NCBI GenBank assembly: GCA_963716735.1
Contig: OY970321.1
Location: 744,001 to 808,000, forward strand
Length of the DNA: 64,000 bases
Reading direction: 5' to 3'
DNA from: VRUE01 sp963716735
GTDB lineage: Bacteria > Actinomycetota > Thermoleophilia > Solirubrobacterales > 70-9
Each line of letters begins with the position of its first letter. The first letter of the stretch is position 1. The notes under the pieces were generated by a model. That model was not told the origin of the DNA. It made no database searches and saw only the letters and a program-made list of their open reading frames with translations. Of this stretch, positions 1 to 10,768 are shown piece by piece. A program made the translations under genes and the position numbers.

Positions 1-707
1 GCCGAGCCCTTGAGATCGGAGTCGAGTGCCGCAGCACGGGCGGGAGCGAGCAGGGCCAGCGCCGGGGCTGCTGCCAACACCGCGATCGCCACCAGCCCAA
101 CAGCGTGGAGCAGCCCCAGGCGAGGGACGAAGCGCCCCACTCGGGAGGCGTACTCGGCGTAGGCGCTGCCGTGCACCTGCAACAGATAGGGCTCCTCGAC
201 CCGCCGCACCTGCAGCTCCAATCCAGCCAGGAGGATGAGGAAGCCGGCGATGGCTACGGCGTTGGGGACCATCAGCGCCAGGCCGAGGAACTTCGGCAGC
301 ATCGCGCTGTAGATCGGGTTGCGGACGTGCTCGAAGGGACCGCTCGTGACCAGCTCGGTGCGCTCTCCTGGGTCGACGCCCACCCGCCACGAGTCGCCCA
401 TCGCAAGCTGCGCGCCAAAGGTCAGGCAGATGCCGGTCACCGCCAGCAAGACGCCCAGGGCATGGCCGACCGGCCCGTCGATTGCCGCGATCGGCTCGAT
501 CGCGCCGGCCACAGCCAGGACCAGCGCCACGGCGATCGTGGCCAGGCCGGCGATGAACAGCCCGCTCGCCGCCCACTCGATGGCGCCCGCGCCGGGCGGC
601 AGGCCGTGCAAACCGGTCGAGCCGGTACGGCGCAGCTGCACGGCGACCCGCACCCCGAAGGTGATCGCCACCAGGACCACATAGAGAGCCAACGCCAGCA
701 CCGCCAT
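1..707 (-). CDS. Isoprenylcysteine carboxyl methyltransferase family membrane protein (3' end beyond window)
   Basis: The frame is open from an ATG at 707 to the left edge (235 residues seen), so the gene continues outside. It has several hydrophobic segments (about 2-20, 45-70, 83-102, 135-162 and 200-220). Residues 120-133 (LVTSGPFEHVRNPIY) and the Glu-Glu...Tyr...Tyr...ArgPheValPro stretch at 171-194 are the hallmark of the ICMT/PEMT membrane methyltransferases, which use SAM at the membrane. The substrate cannot be told; bacterial members are often uncharacterised. A further hydrophobic C-terminal stretch follows the usual family end, which is slightly unusual. It is divergent from the malic enzyme gene, only 60 bases away. 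No good ribosome site precedes the ATG, so the start is uncertain. Confidence 0.75.
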   Translation of the reverse strand, partial: MAVLALALYVVLVAITFGVRVAVQLRRTGSTGLHGLPPGAGAIEWAASGLFIAGLATIAVALVLAVAGAIEPIAAIDGPVGHALGVLLAVTGICLTFGAQLAMGDSWRVGVDPGERTELVTSGPFEHVRNPIYSAMLPKFLGLALMVPNAVAIAGFLILLAGLELQVRRVEEPYLLQVHGSAYAEYASRVGRFVPRLGLLHAVGLVAIAVLAAAPALALLAPARAAALDSDLKGS

Positions 708-767
708 GTGCAGGCGATCATAGGCCGCGCGCGGAGCACGGGGCGGAATCTGATTCGATAGCTGCCC

Positions 768-2225
<1,458 letters not shown>

Positions 2226-2229
2226 CAGG

Positions 2230-3135
2230 GTGCGGGTTCTCGTCACCGGAGCGAGTGGCTTCATCGGCTCGGCGCTATGCGACGCGCTACTCGCCCGCGG
2301 TGACACGGTCGTCGGGCTGTCGCGCAACCCGCAGCGCGCCCGCGGCACAAACCCGAGCGTCGTCTGGCATGCCTGGGAGCCGACGCTGGAACGGCCGCCG
2401 GCAGTTGCCTTCGAGAACGTCGATGGCGTAATAAACCTCGAGGGCGAGAAGATCAACCAGCGCTGGAGCGACGACGCGAAGCGCCGCATCTTGGAGAGCC
2501 GCCGCACTGGGACGCGCAATCTGATCGCAGCGATCGCCGGACTGGAGCGCAAACCCAAAGTCCTCGTCAACCAGTCGGCAATCGGCTTCTACGGAGACCG
2601 GGGAGACGCCATGGTCGACGAGTCGGCCGAGTCGGGAGAGGGCTACGACGCCGAGGTCGTGCGCGAATGGGAGGCCGCGGCTCGCGAGGCGGAGGGCGTC
2701 GGCCTGCGCCTGGTCATCGTCCGCACCGGCCATGTGCTCGACCCCCGCGGTGGCCTGCTCGGCGAATTGCTGACGCCTTTCAAGCTGGGGGTCGGCGGGC
2801 CGATCGCCGGCGGGCGCCAGTACATGTCATGGATCCACATCGACGATGAGATCGGGATCCTGCTCTGGGCGCTCGACAGGGAGAAGGTCAGCGGCACGGT
2901 CAACTCGACCGCGCCCAACCCGGTCACCAACCGCGAGTTCTCAAAGGCCATCGGGCGAGCCCTGGGCCGACCCGCCTCGGTCCCGGTGCCCGGCTTCGTC
3001 CTCGACCTCAAATTCGGCGGCGAGTTCGGCAGGGTGCTGCGGGGCGGGCAGCGGGTGATGCCCCGGCGGGCACTCGACCTTGGCTACAAGTTTCGGTACC
3101 CGGAGATCGACGGGGCGCTGAGGGATTTGTTGTAG
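2230..3135 (+). CDS. TIGR01777-family NAD(P)-dependent epimerase (YfcH/SulA-like)
   Basis: 301 residues from a GTG start four bases after the malic enzyme stop. The N-terminus VLVTGASGFIGSAL is the extended-SDR nucleotide-binding motif (GASGFIG at 7-13). NQSAIGFYGDRG near residue 118 and the C-terminal DUF1731-like segment (PVPGFVLDLKFGGEFGRVLRGGQRVMP) identify the TIGR01777 group. Biochemical role in bacteria is not established; a sugar-nucleotide or cofactor-linked reductase or epimerase is likely. The last base of its stop codon is also the first base of a palindromic element (3135-3243), which separates it from a convergent lipoprotein gene. Confidence 0.9.
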   Translation: MRVLVTGASGFIGSALCDALLARGDTVVGLSRNPQRARGTNPSVVWHAWEPTLERPPAVAFENVDGVINLEGEKINQRWSDDAKRRILESRRTGTRNLIAAIAGLERKPKVLVNQSAIGFYGDRGDAMVDESAESGEGYDAEVVREWEAAAREAEGVGLRLVIVRTGHVLDPRGGLLGELLTPFKLGVGGPIAGGRQYMSWIHIDDEIGILLWALDREKVSGTVNSTAPNPVTNREFSKAIGRALGRPASVPVPGFVLDLKFGGEFGRVLRGGQRVMPRRALDLGYKFRYPEIDGALRDLL

Positions 3136-3243
3136 GGCGAGGGGCGGGTGTCCCCCGCTGCAACCCGCCGCCGGGGACTTTCGCGAGGGCGCGATCGGGG
3201 TGCTGGCTCACAAGTTGCCGCGGAGGACACCCGCCCCTCGCCC
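3135..3243. repeat. Palindromic element P1 (core family 1)
   Basis: Perfect 19-bp inverted arms at 3135-3153 and 3225-3243 (GGGCGAGGGGCGGGTGTCC and complement) flank a 71-bp core. The core is about 90% identical to the reverse complement of the P2 core at 3705-3816 and partly shared with P3. It fills the gap between convergent genes: one arm touches the stop of the upstream plus-strand gene, the other ends 6 bases from the minus-strand lipoprotein stop. No T-tract follows either arm, so it is not a standard intrinsic terminator. Confidence 0.9.
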
Positions 3244-3249
3244 GAGTAG

Positions 3250-3750
3250 CTATTGCAAAGCGTCGTTGGCCGATGCCCGCAAGGAGCCTGAGTCGCCCGC
3301 TTCATCCACAGCTTGGAGAAGCTTCTTCATGGCTGCCGCTCCGGAGGTTTGCGATAGCTGGGCGATTCCGGCGGTTTCGAGGATTGGTTCCGAGAAACGC
3401 GATGCGGCGCGGGTCGGCTCGCCGATGTAGGCGATAGCTGACGAGTCCTCGGTCGCCTGTCGAGCATTGGCGCCGATGGTGGAGAGGTCGAGCTTTCCTT
3501 TGCTTTCAGCGCTCGGCAGACAGATGACACGAACACGGACATCCCCAGCTTCCCCCCCATCCCGAGCAAGCCCCCTTTTCGCTTCCGCGCAAAGCGGTGC
3601 AGAAACGTAGACGCTCACAATCGCATTCTCCGCAACCCCTTCGCTCTCCCCACAACCAGCCACCAGCAAGAAACAAGAAGCAACGAATGCGGCTTTGAGC
3701 GAGTGCGTGGAGCGACGGGTGTCCCCCCGCAGCAACTTGTGAGCCAGCAC
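3250..3750 (-). CDS. Small lipoprotein, fragment-like relative of ABC-transporter substrate-binding proteins
   Basis: About 166 residues from a GTG at 3750 (alternatives: TTG at 3735 or a longer ATG-started frame at 3831). A signal peptide with lipobox (LLVAG-Cys) predicts a lipid-anchored extracytoplasmic protein. The segment ATEDSSAIAYIGEPTRAASR followed by PILETAGIAQLS resembles the hinge and ligand region of type-1 periplasmic binding proteins for branched-chain amino acids, but the protein is less than half the usual length. It may be a degenerate or specialised relative. All likely start codons lie inside palindromic element P2, so the element forms its 5' end. Function unknown. Confidence 0.55.
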   Translation of the reverse strand: MLAHKLLRGDTRRSTHSLKAAFVASCFLLVAGCGESEGVAENAIVSVYVSAPLCAEAKRGLARDGGEAGDVRVRVICLPSAESKGKLDLSTIGANARQATEDSSAIAYIGEPTRAASRFSEPILETAGIAQLSQTSGAAAMKKLLQAVDEAGDSGSLRASANDALQ

Positions 3751-3816
3751 CCCAATCGCGCCCTCGCGAACTTCTCGGCGGCGGGTTGCAGCGGGGGGAC
3801 ACCCGTCGCTCCACGC
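3705..3816. repeat. Palindromic element P2 (core family 1, inverted relative to P1)
   Basis: Perfect 26-bp arms at 3705-3730 and 3791-3816 (GCGTGGAGCGACGGGTGT plus CCCCCCGC, and complement). Five more paired bases (GCAAC/GTTGC) follow one mismatch. The 60-bp core, read on the minus strand, matches the P1 core almost throughout, including CTGGCTCACAAGTTG. The right arm ends 7 bases after the pfkA stop, and the left arm enters the 5' coding end of the lipoprotein gene. Confidence 0.92.
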
Positions 3817-3823
3817 CCCCCAC

Positions 3824-4852
3824 CTACCCAAAGAAAACCTCAGCCTCTTCGTAAAGCTCCTTCGGCACGGTCTTCAGCTCCGCCGTAGCCTCGCTGATCT
3901 GCGCCAACTGGATGCCGGTCCCGCGCAGCGCGGTCATCGTGCCCCAGTTGCCGTTGTGGACGGCGTCGATCGCGTGCAGGCCGAAGCGGGTCGCGAGGAC
4001 GCGGTCGAACGCAGTCGGGGTACCGCCACGCTGCACGTGACCCAGCACCGTCGCCCGCGTCTCCTTGCCGGTCCGCCGCTCGATCTCGCCCTCTAACCAG
4101 TGCGCTATGCCGCCCAGCCGAACGTGACCGAAGGCGTCGAGACCTTTGTCTTGAGTCTCGGGGATGCCACCCTCCGGTTGGGCGCCCTCGGAGACGACGA
4201 CGATCGGCGCAAAGCGTGCCTCCAGGCGCCGTCCCACGAGCTCGCAGACCCGATCCAGGTCGAACGGCTGCTCGGGGATGAGGATGACGTTGGCGCCACC
4301 GGCAAGGCCGGCGTGGAAGGCGATCCAGCCCGCATGGCGCCCCATCACCTCGACGATCAGCACGCGGTGATGACTGTCGGCCGTCGTGTGGAGGCGGTCT
4401 ATTGCCTCCATCGCGATGTTGACCGCGGTGTCGAAGCCAAAGGTGTAGTCGGTGGCGCCGAGGTCGTTGTCGATCGTCTTCGGCACGCCGACCACCCGTA
4501 CGCCGTGCTCCTCGTGCAGCCGTGCCGCTACGCCGAGCGTGTCCTCGCCGCCGATCGCGATCAGCCCATCGACGCCCTCATCCGCGAGATTCGCGACGAT
4601 CCGCTCGGCGCCGCCATCCTCCTTGAACGGGTTGGTGCGCGAGGAACCGAGGATCGTCCCGCCCCGCGGCAGGATGCCGCGCACCTCCGGCACCCCGAGC
4701 GCACCGCTCTCACCGTGCAGCGGACCCCGCCAGCCGTCGCGGTAGCCGACGAACTCATAACCGAGGTGTTCGACCCCTTTGCGCACGATCGCCCGGATCA
4801 CGGCGTTGAGGCCAGGACAGTCGCCTCCGCCGGTGAGCACGCCGATCCGCAT
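3824..4852 (-). CDS. pfkA: 6-phosphofructokinase, mixed-substrate (group III) type
   Basis: 342 residues, the usual length. It phosphorylates fructose-6-phosphate in glycolysis. GGGDCPGLN at 8-16, GGEDT at 101-105, PKTIDNDL at 124-131 and MGRHAGW near 170 are diagnostic. The GGEDT sequence places it with the actinobacterial group that contains both ATP- and pyrophosphate-dependent members, so the phosphoryl donor is uncertain from sequence. An inverted repeat sits directly upstream of the ATG (4854-4877). Downstream, palindromic element P2 begins 7 bases after the stop. It is divergent from the methyltransferase gene at 4923. Confidence 0.95.
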   Translation of the reverse strand: MRIGVLTGGGDCPGLNAVIRAIVRKGVEHLGYEFVGYRDGWRGPLHGESGALGVPEVRGILPRGGTILGSSRTNPFKEDGGAERIVANLADEGVDGLIAIGGEDTLGVAARLHEEHGVRVVGVPKTIDNDLGATDYTFGFDTAVNIAMEAIDRLHTTADSHHRVLIVEVMGRHAGWIAFHAGLAGGANVILIPEQPFDLDRVCELVGRRLEARFAPIVVVSEGAQPEGGIPETQDKGLDAFGHVRLGGIAHWLEGEIERRTGKETRATVLGHVQRGGTPTAFDRVLATRFGLHAIDAVHNGNWGTMTALRGTGIQLAQISEATAELKTVPKELYEEAEVFFG

Positions 4853-4853
4853 G

Positions 4854-4877
4854 GGGTCAGCTTAGAAAAGCTGGCCC
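4854..4877. promoter_or_regulatory. Hairpin directly upstream of the pfkA start codon
   Basis: GGGTCAGCTT (4854-4863), loop AGAA, AAGCTGGCCC (4868-4877): a 10-bp stem with one G-U-compatible mismatch, ending one base before the pfkA ATG. It lies between two divergent genes and could be an operator or an mRNA leader hairpin that controls ribosome access. No functional evidence is visible beyond position and symmetry. Confidence 0.4.
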
Positions 4878-4922
4878 ACCGGAGAGCTGCGCGCTAAGTT
4901 GAACGAAACCGAAGGGAGCGAG

Positions 4923-5738
4923 ATGAGCGACTCAGTCGATTTGAATGCGGTCAGAACGGCCCAGCAGAAAACTTGGGCAGAGGGCGATTTCGCGATGGTG
5001 GCCAACCTGGTGATGATGCCCTCCGAACAGCTGGCCGAGACGCTGGAGATCATCCCCGGCGAGCGTGTGCTCGACGTCGCCTGCGGCAGCGGCAACGCCG
5101 CGCTGGCGACGGCACGGCGGTCCTGGGGCAACGTGGTCGGGGTCGACTTCGTCCCGGCGCTGCTCGAGCGTGGCCGCGAGCGGGCCGCCGCCGAGCGCCT
5201 CGACGTCGAGTTCGTCGAGGGCGACGCCGCCGAGCTGCCCTTTGGCGAGAGCGAGTTCGACGTCGTGACCTCCGTCTTCGGGGCGATGTTCGCGCCCGAC
5301 CAGGAGAAGACCGCCGCCGAGCTGCTGCGCGTCTGCAAGCCGGGCGGCCGGATCGGGATGGGGAACTGGACCCCCGGCGGAGCCGTCGGCGGCATGTTCA
5401 TGACCGTCGCCAAGCACGCACCGCCCCCGCCGGGCCTCAACCCGCCGCTGCTCTGGGGCACCGAGGAGCGCCTTCGCGAGCTCTTCGGCAACGGTATCTC
5501 GGACCTGCGCATCGAGCGGCGCATCTCGCGCCAGCCCTTCCGCTCCGCCGAGCACTACCTCGACTTCTTCCGCACCTACTTCGGCCCGGTCAAGGTGGCC
5601 TTCGAACGGGTGGGCAGCGAGGGAGAAGAGGCGCTCGAGCGCGACCTGCGCGCCTACCTCGAACAGGCGAACACGGCCGGGGAGCGCGCACTGGTGCTTG
5701 AGGCCGAGTATCTCGAGGTCATAGCCACCCGGACCTGA
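4923..5738 (+). CDS. Class I SAM-dependent methyltransferase
   Basis: About 271 residues from the ATG at 4923, chosen because GAAGGGAG lies just upstream; an in-frame TTG at 4899 would add eight residues. The SAM-binding motif VLDVACGSGNAAL is near residue 47, followed by GVDFVP, an acidic motif EGDAAELPFGESEFDVV, and the post-I region LLRVCKPGGRIGMGNW typical of the UbiE/methyltransferase-11 fold. The substrate is unknown; a small molecule is likely because no RNA- or protein-binding domain is attached. It is divergent from pfkA and faces the small membrane gene at 5746. Confidence 0.88.
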   Translation: MSDSVDLNAVRTAQQKTWAEGDFAMVANLVMMPSEQLAETLEIIPGERVLDVACGSGNAALATARRSWGNVVGVDFVPALLERGRERAAAERLDVEFVEGDAAELPFGESEFDVVTSVFGAMFAPDQEKTAAELLRVCKPGGRIGMGNWTPGGAVGGMFMTVAKHAPPPPGLNPPLLWGTEERLRELFGNGISDLRIERRISRQPFRSAEHYLDFFRTYFGPVKVAFERVGSEGEEALERDLRAYLEQANTAGERALVLEAEYLEVIATRT

Positions 5739-5745
5739 GGCGTGG

Positions 5746-5898
5746 TCAGGAGCTGCTCGGCTTGAAGACTCGGATGCTCGCCCCGATCAAGAGGACGCCC
5801 AAGAAGATCATGCCGGCGACGCCGCCACCCTGGCCCAACCAGGCGTAAGCGACGGTGGTGGCGCCGAGGGCGAGAAAGAGGCTCACTACGAGTCCCAT
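5746..5898 (-). CDS. 50-residue two-helix membrane peptide
   Basis: ATG at 5898 to TGA at 5746: 50 codons with strong G/C third-position bias. Two hydrophobic stretches (residues 2-20 and 27-43) are separated by GQGGG, and it ends RVFKPSSS. It sits 29 bases downstream of trpA on the same strand and may be the last cistron of the trp transcript. No known family was recognised. It is too short for a usual ORF cut-off but has clean coding character. Confidence 0.6.
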   Translation of the reverse strand: MGLVVSLFLALGATTVAYAWLGQGGGVAGMIFLGVLLIGASIRVFKPSSS

Positions 5899-5927
5899 GC
5901 GGCGGCAATCCTAGAGGAAGTGGCGGT

Positions 5928-6738
5928 CTACGCGGCGAGTGCGGCAAGCGCGTCGCGCAGGAAGTCGCCGACGGCCTCCGCGGCGGCGTCGGCCGAGCCG
6001 CCCTCTCCGGCCGCGCGTACCAAACGGCTGCCGACGATCACGCCATCAGCGACCTCGCCCACCTCGGCAGCCTGAGCCGGCGTGCCGATCCCGAAACCGA
6101 CGGCGACCGGCACCTCTGCCTCGGCCTTGGCCGACGCCACGAGCTCGGCGAGACCCGGCGGGAGCTGCTGACGCTCGCCCGTCGTCCCCACCGAGGAGAC
6201 GACGTAGACGAAGCCCTGGGCGGCGGCGCAGATGCGGGCGCGGCGCCCGGGCGGCGTGGTCGGAGCGAGCAGCGGCACGAGCGCCAGCCCCTCTCCGGTC
6301 AGCGCCTCGCGTACGTCGTCAGCCTCGTCGAGCGGCAAGTCCGGGACGATCGCACCGGCCGCTCCGGCAGCGGCGGCACGGGAGGCGAACTCGGCGACGC
6401 CGCCGTGGGCAAGAACCATGTTCGAGTAGACCATCAGGACCACGGGGACCCGCTCCGAGACCGATTCGCATACCTCGAGCGTGCCGGCCAGGGTCGCGCC
6501 GGCCGCAAGAGCAGCCGTGGCCGCGGCGTGAATCGTCGGCCCATCGGCAAGCGGGTCGGAGAAGGGCACCCCGAGCTCGATCAGATCGGCGCCGGAATCG
6601 GCATAGGCGGCAGCAATCGCAAGCGACGACTCCCGATCGGGGAAGCCACTCATCATGTACGGCATCAGTGCGGCTCGTCCGTCGGCCCGAGCGCCCTCGA
6701 AAGCTCCGGCGATCCTCTCCACCCCAGCCAGCGTCGCC

Positions 6739-6746
<8 letters not shown>
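5928..6746 (-). CDS. trpA: Tryptophan synthase alpha chain
   Basis: 272 residues. It cleaves indole-3-glycerol phosphate to indole and glyceraldehyde-3-phosphate, feeding the beta chain through the tunnel of the alpha2-beta2 complex. The catalytic Glu in LIELGVPFSDP and Asp in the PDLPLDEADD region are present, as is the GFGIGTPAQA phosphate-binding loop near the C-terminus. The start overlaps the trpB stop by 8 bases, which indicates translational coupling. It is the final trp gene of the run. Confidence 0.97.
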
Positions 6747-7904
<1,158 letters not shown>

Positions 7905-7908
<4 letters not shown>

Positions 7909-8543
7909 CGAGCGCTAACGCTAGCCGTCCGCGCCGCTTCAAAGAAGGCGGTCATCGCGGCGTGGTCCTTGCGGCCCGGCTCCGCCTCGACGCCGCTGGC
8001 GACGTCCACCGCGTAGGGATGGGTCACCGCGATCGCCTCGGCGACGTTTTCCGGCTGCAGTCCACCGGCAACGATCGCCGGCACCTCCGAGCGTCGCTCG
8101 CGCAGGAGCCCCCAGTCAAAGCTCTCACCGGTACCGCCCCAGAGCCCCTTCGCGCCCTTGTCGAAGAGGTGGAAGTCGGTCCGGAACGTCTCCGCCGCGT
8201 GAACGTCGGCGGCGCTCGACACATGCACCGCCTTGATCACCTTGACCCCGGTTTTCCGCGCCACCTCAGCGCAGAACGAAGGCCCCTCTTCCCCGTTCAG
8301 CTGCACCATCGTCAACCCCGCGTCCTCCACGGCCTTGGCCACCTCATCCAGCTCCGGATTCACAAACACCCCCACAACCTCGCACTTGCGCCGAAAAGCA
8401 GCAGAAATCCGCACAGCTTCCTCAGACTTACAAGCCCTCGGACTCTCAGCGAAATGGATCAACCCGACAGCCCAAGCCCCCAGCCTCACAGCCTCAGCCG
8501 CGTCATCGAGATTGGTGACCCCACAGATCTTGACCCGCATCAA
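7905..8543 (-). CDS. trpF: Phosphoribosylanthranilate isomerase
   Basis: 212 residues. It isomerises N-(5-phosphoribosyl)anthranilate to the CdRP intermediate of tryptophan synthesis. The N-terminal VKICGVTN carries the catalytic Cys, FVNP and QLNGEE follow, and the C-terminal GGLQPENV...AVDVASGVE holds the catalytic Asp and phosphate site. A palindromic element (P3) lies just upstream, 24 bases from the ATG, between it and htrA. This may separate it transcriptionally from trpEGDC or set its expression. Confidence 0.96.
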
Positions 8544-8567
8544 CTAAGCGTACGCGAGGCAGCCCAC

Positions 8568-8676
8568 GAGGAAGGTCGGCGGGTCCCCTCGTCGGAACTT
8601 GTGAGCCAGCACGGAAAAAGAACCCTCGAAAAGGACGGTCGGCGGGTTCCGACGAGGGGACCCGCCGACCTTCCTC
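8568..8676. repeat. Palindromic element P3 (core family 1)
   Basis: The longest arms in the window: 31 perfectly complementary bases at 8568-8598 and 8646-8676, with a 47-bp core. The core keeps the family-1 motif AACTTGTGAGCCAGCAC and CGGCGGGTT, in the same orientation as P2. It fills the htrA-trpF gap: 5 bases after the htrA stop and 24 before the trpF start. There is no T-run after the stem on the transcribed (minus) strand. Confidence 0.93.
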
Positions 8677-8681
8677 CGCCG

Positions 8682-9887
8682 CTACCTCGAAGGCACTTCT
8701 TCAGTCGAGGCGGGCCGTACCCCAAGGGTGACCGTGATCGTCTCGGGCTTCCCGTCCCGATCGACCGTAAGTTCCATCTTGTCCCCCGGCGAAGCGGCAT
8801 TGACCGCGTTGATCACATCTTCCATCCCCGTGATCTTCTTGCCGTTGACCTCTGTGATCACGTCCCCACCGAGCCTGAACTTGGCGCCTTCGATCGTCGC
8901 CGAGGTGTCGCCGCCCTTGATCCCCGCTTCGTCGGCCGGGCCACCCTTGACGACTTCGTTGACAAGCACACCTTCGGACTCCGGCAACTTCAGCGCCTTG
9001 GCCAGATCCGGCGTGATGCTGCCGCCACTGATCCCGAGATAGGCATGCTTGACCTCGCCGTGCGCCTTGATCTGCTGCACGACTTCGCGCGCCGTATTGA
9101 TCGGCACCGCGAAGCCGATGCCGACGTTGCCATTGCCGCTGCCACCGGTCTGGATCTGGGAGTTGATCCCGATCACCCTGCCTTCCGATTCGATCAGCGG
9201 GCCGCCGGAATTACCGGGGTTGATCGCCGCGTCGGTCTGAATCACGTGCGATATCGAGAAGCCGTTCGGCGCCTGAATCTGGCGCTGCAGAGCGGAGACG
9301 ATGCCGCTCGTCACGGTCCGGTCGAGCCCGAACGGGTTGCCGATCGCGACCACCGGTTCGCCCACCACGACGTTTGAGGAGTCACCCAGCGAGAGCGGGT
9401 GAAGGCTCTCGGCCGGCGCGTCCACCTTGAGCAGCGCCACGTCGGTCGCCGGGTCGGTGCCGACCACTTCGGCCGTGTAGCTCTTGTCTGAGGAGCCGAG
9501 TTTGACCTCGACCCGGTCGGCGCCTTCGACCACGTGGTTGTTGGTGATGACGTGGCCTTCGGTGTCGATGAGGAAGCCGGAGCCGGTGGCGACGCCACCG
9601 CCTTCGGGCTGACCGAACGGGCTCAGTTCGGACGATTCTTCGGGCTTCAGGTCCGAAGAGATGAAGGCAACCCCCCGGCCGTCACGCCGGTAGATCTGAT
9701 TGACCAGGTTGCCGTCACCTTCTTCCTTTGAGTCGACCGGAGCCGCCAACGGCTGTGCGACCGTAACGGTCGAACCGCTGTCGTCGGCGTGAATCCAGCC
9801 GGCCGCAATTGCCACCGAGCCGAAGGCCGCGACGACAACGCCGCCGATGACAGCTGAACCGAATGACGAGCGGAAGAAGTTCTTCAT
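8682..9887 (-). CDS. HtrA/DegP-like membrane-anchored serine protease with PDZ domain
   Basis: 401 residues. A hydrophobic segment at 11-31 acts as signal or anchor, with an extracytoplasmic S1C trypsin-like domain after it. The catalytic triad is readable: His118 in TNNHVV, Asp149 in ATDVALLK, Ser227 in NPGNSGGP. A PDZ domain follows (about 285-395; YLGISGG, GVLVNEV, GGDVITEVNG). Such proteases act in envelope protein quality control. Its position between trpC and trpF, in the same direction, is unusual. The 60 bases upstream contain no strong promoter that I can see, so it may be read with trp. Confidence 0.93.
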   Translation of the reverse strand: MKNFFRSSFGSAVIGGVVVAAFGSVAIAAGWIHADDSGSTVTVAQPLAAPVDSKEEGDGNLVNQIYRRDGRGVAFISSDLKPEESSELSPFGQPEGGGVATGSGFLIDTEGHVITNNHVVEGADRVEVKLGSSDKSYTAEVVGTDPATDVALLKVDAPAESLHPLSLGDSSNVVVGEPVVAIGNPFGLDRTVTSGIVSALQRQIQAPNGFSISHVIQTDAAINPGNSGGPLIESEGRVIGINSQIQTGGSGNGNVGIGFAVPINTAREVVQQIKAHGEVKHAYLGISGGSITPDLAKALKLPESEGVLVNEVVKGGPADEAGIKGGDTSATIEGAKFRLGGDVITEVNGKKITGMEDVINAVNAASPGDKMELTVDRDGKPETITVTLGVRPASTEEVPSR

Positions 9888-9947
9888 AGGAGAGTCATGA
9901 TCCGGAGCCTCTCCAAAGTTCTTCTAAAAAGTGACCGAGCAAAAAGC

Positions 9948-10754
9948 TCAGGGCAGATGGTGCTCGCGAGTGCCCTCGTCGGCCCCGGTCAGCTCGCGGG
10001 TCAAACCCTCGGGGTCATCGGCGCTCATCAGGGCTGAGCCGATCAGGACCGCGTCGACCCCCACTCGCTCCAACTCCTCCAGCTCGGACCGGGCGGAGAT
10101 GCCGCTCTCGGCGACCACCGTCTTGCCGGCGGGCACGTCGGGCATCAGCTCGTAGGTGGTGGCGACGTCGACGGTCCCCTCCTCGAGGTTGCGGTTGTTG
10201 ATCCCGATCACATCCGCGTCGAGCCGCAGCGCTCGCTCCAACTCCCCCTCGTCGTGGACCTCGACCAAGCAGTCGAGGTCCAGGCCACGCGCCCTCCCGT
10301 ACAGCTCACTCAGCTCGTCGTCGTCGAGCGCCCTGGCGATCAACAGCACCGCGTCGGCGCCGTTGACCGCCGCCTCGAAGAGCTGGTAGGGGTCGACGAT
10401 GAAGTCCTTGCGCAGGATCGGCAGGCTGCAGGCACCGCGCGCCGTGCGCAGATCCTCCAGCGAGCCGCCAAAGTGCAATTCGTCGGTGAGGATCGAGAGC
10501 GCCGCCGCGCCGCCGCGCTCGTAGGCACCGACCTGATCTGGCACGGTCGCGGTACCCGAGATCTCCCCGGCGCTGGGCGAGCGCCGCTTGAACTCGGCGA
10601 TCACGGAGAGGCCGGGCCGGACCAGGGCCTCGCTGAACGGCCGGTCGTCGCCGCGGCCGGGAAGCCTCGACTCGAGTTCCGCCTGGGACGTAGTGCCGCG
10701 GCGTTCCTCCACCCCAGCGCGCGCCGCGGCAATCAGCTGCTCGATCATTCCCAC
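9948..10754 (-). CDS. trpC: Indole-3-glycerol phosphate synthase
   Basis: 268 residues. It closes CdRP to indole-3-glycerol phosphate. Catalytic-region motifs are visible: VIAEFKRRSPSAGEI (Lys/Ser-Pro-Ser), ILTDELHFGGS, ILRKDFIVDPYQ, GINNRNLEEGTVD and VAESGI. It is a stand-alone TrpC, as TrpF is encoded separately. It starts 14 bases after trpD. The poly-T stretches just after its stop (minus strand) include a weak GAGC-loop-GCTC stem, too short to call a terminator. Confidence 0.96.
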   Translation of the reverse strand: MGMIEQLIAAARAGVEERRGTTSQAELESRLPGRGDDRPFSEALVRPGLSVIAEFKRRSPSAGEISGTATVPDQVGAYERGGAAALSILTDELHFGGSLEDLRTARGACSLPILRKDFIVDPYQLFEAAVNGADAVLLIARALDDDELSELYGRARGLDLDCLVEVHDEGELERALRLDADVIGINNRNLEEGTVDVATTYELMPDVPAGKTVVAESGISARSELEELERVGVDAVLIGSALMSADDPEGLTRELTGADEGTREHHLP

Positions 10755-10768
10755 GAGAGAGTCGAAGC

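Noticed and set aside
105..761. 218-residue plus-strand ORF at the left end
   Set aside because: It is antisense to the ICMT-like gene, whose minus-strand frame has family motifs and helices. The ORF product is low-complexity His/Arg/Gln-rich, as expected of a high-GC shadow.
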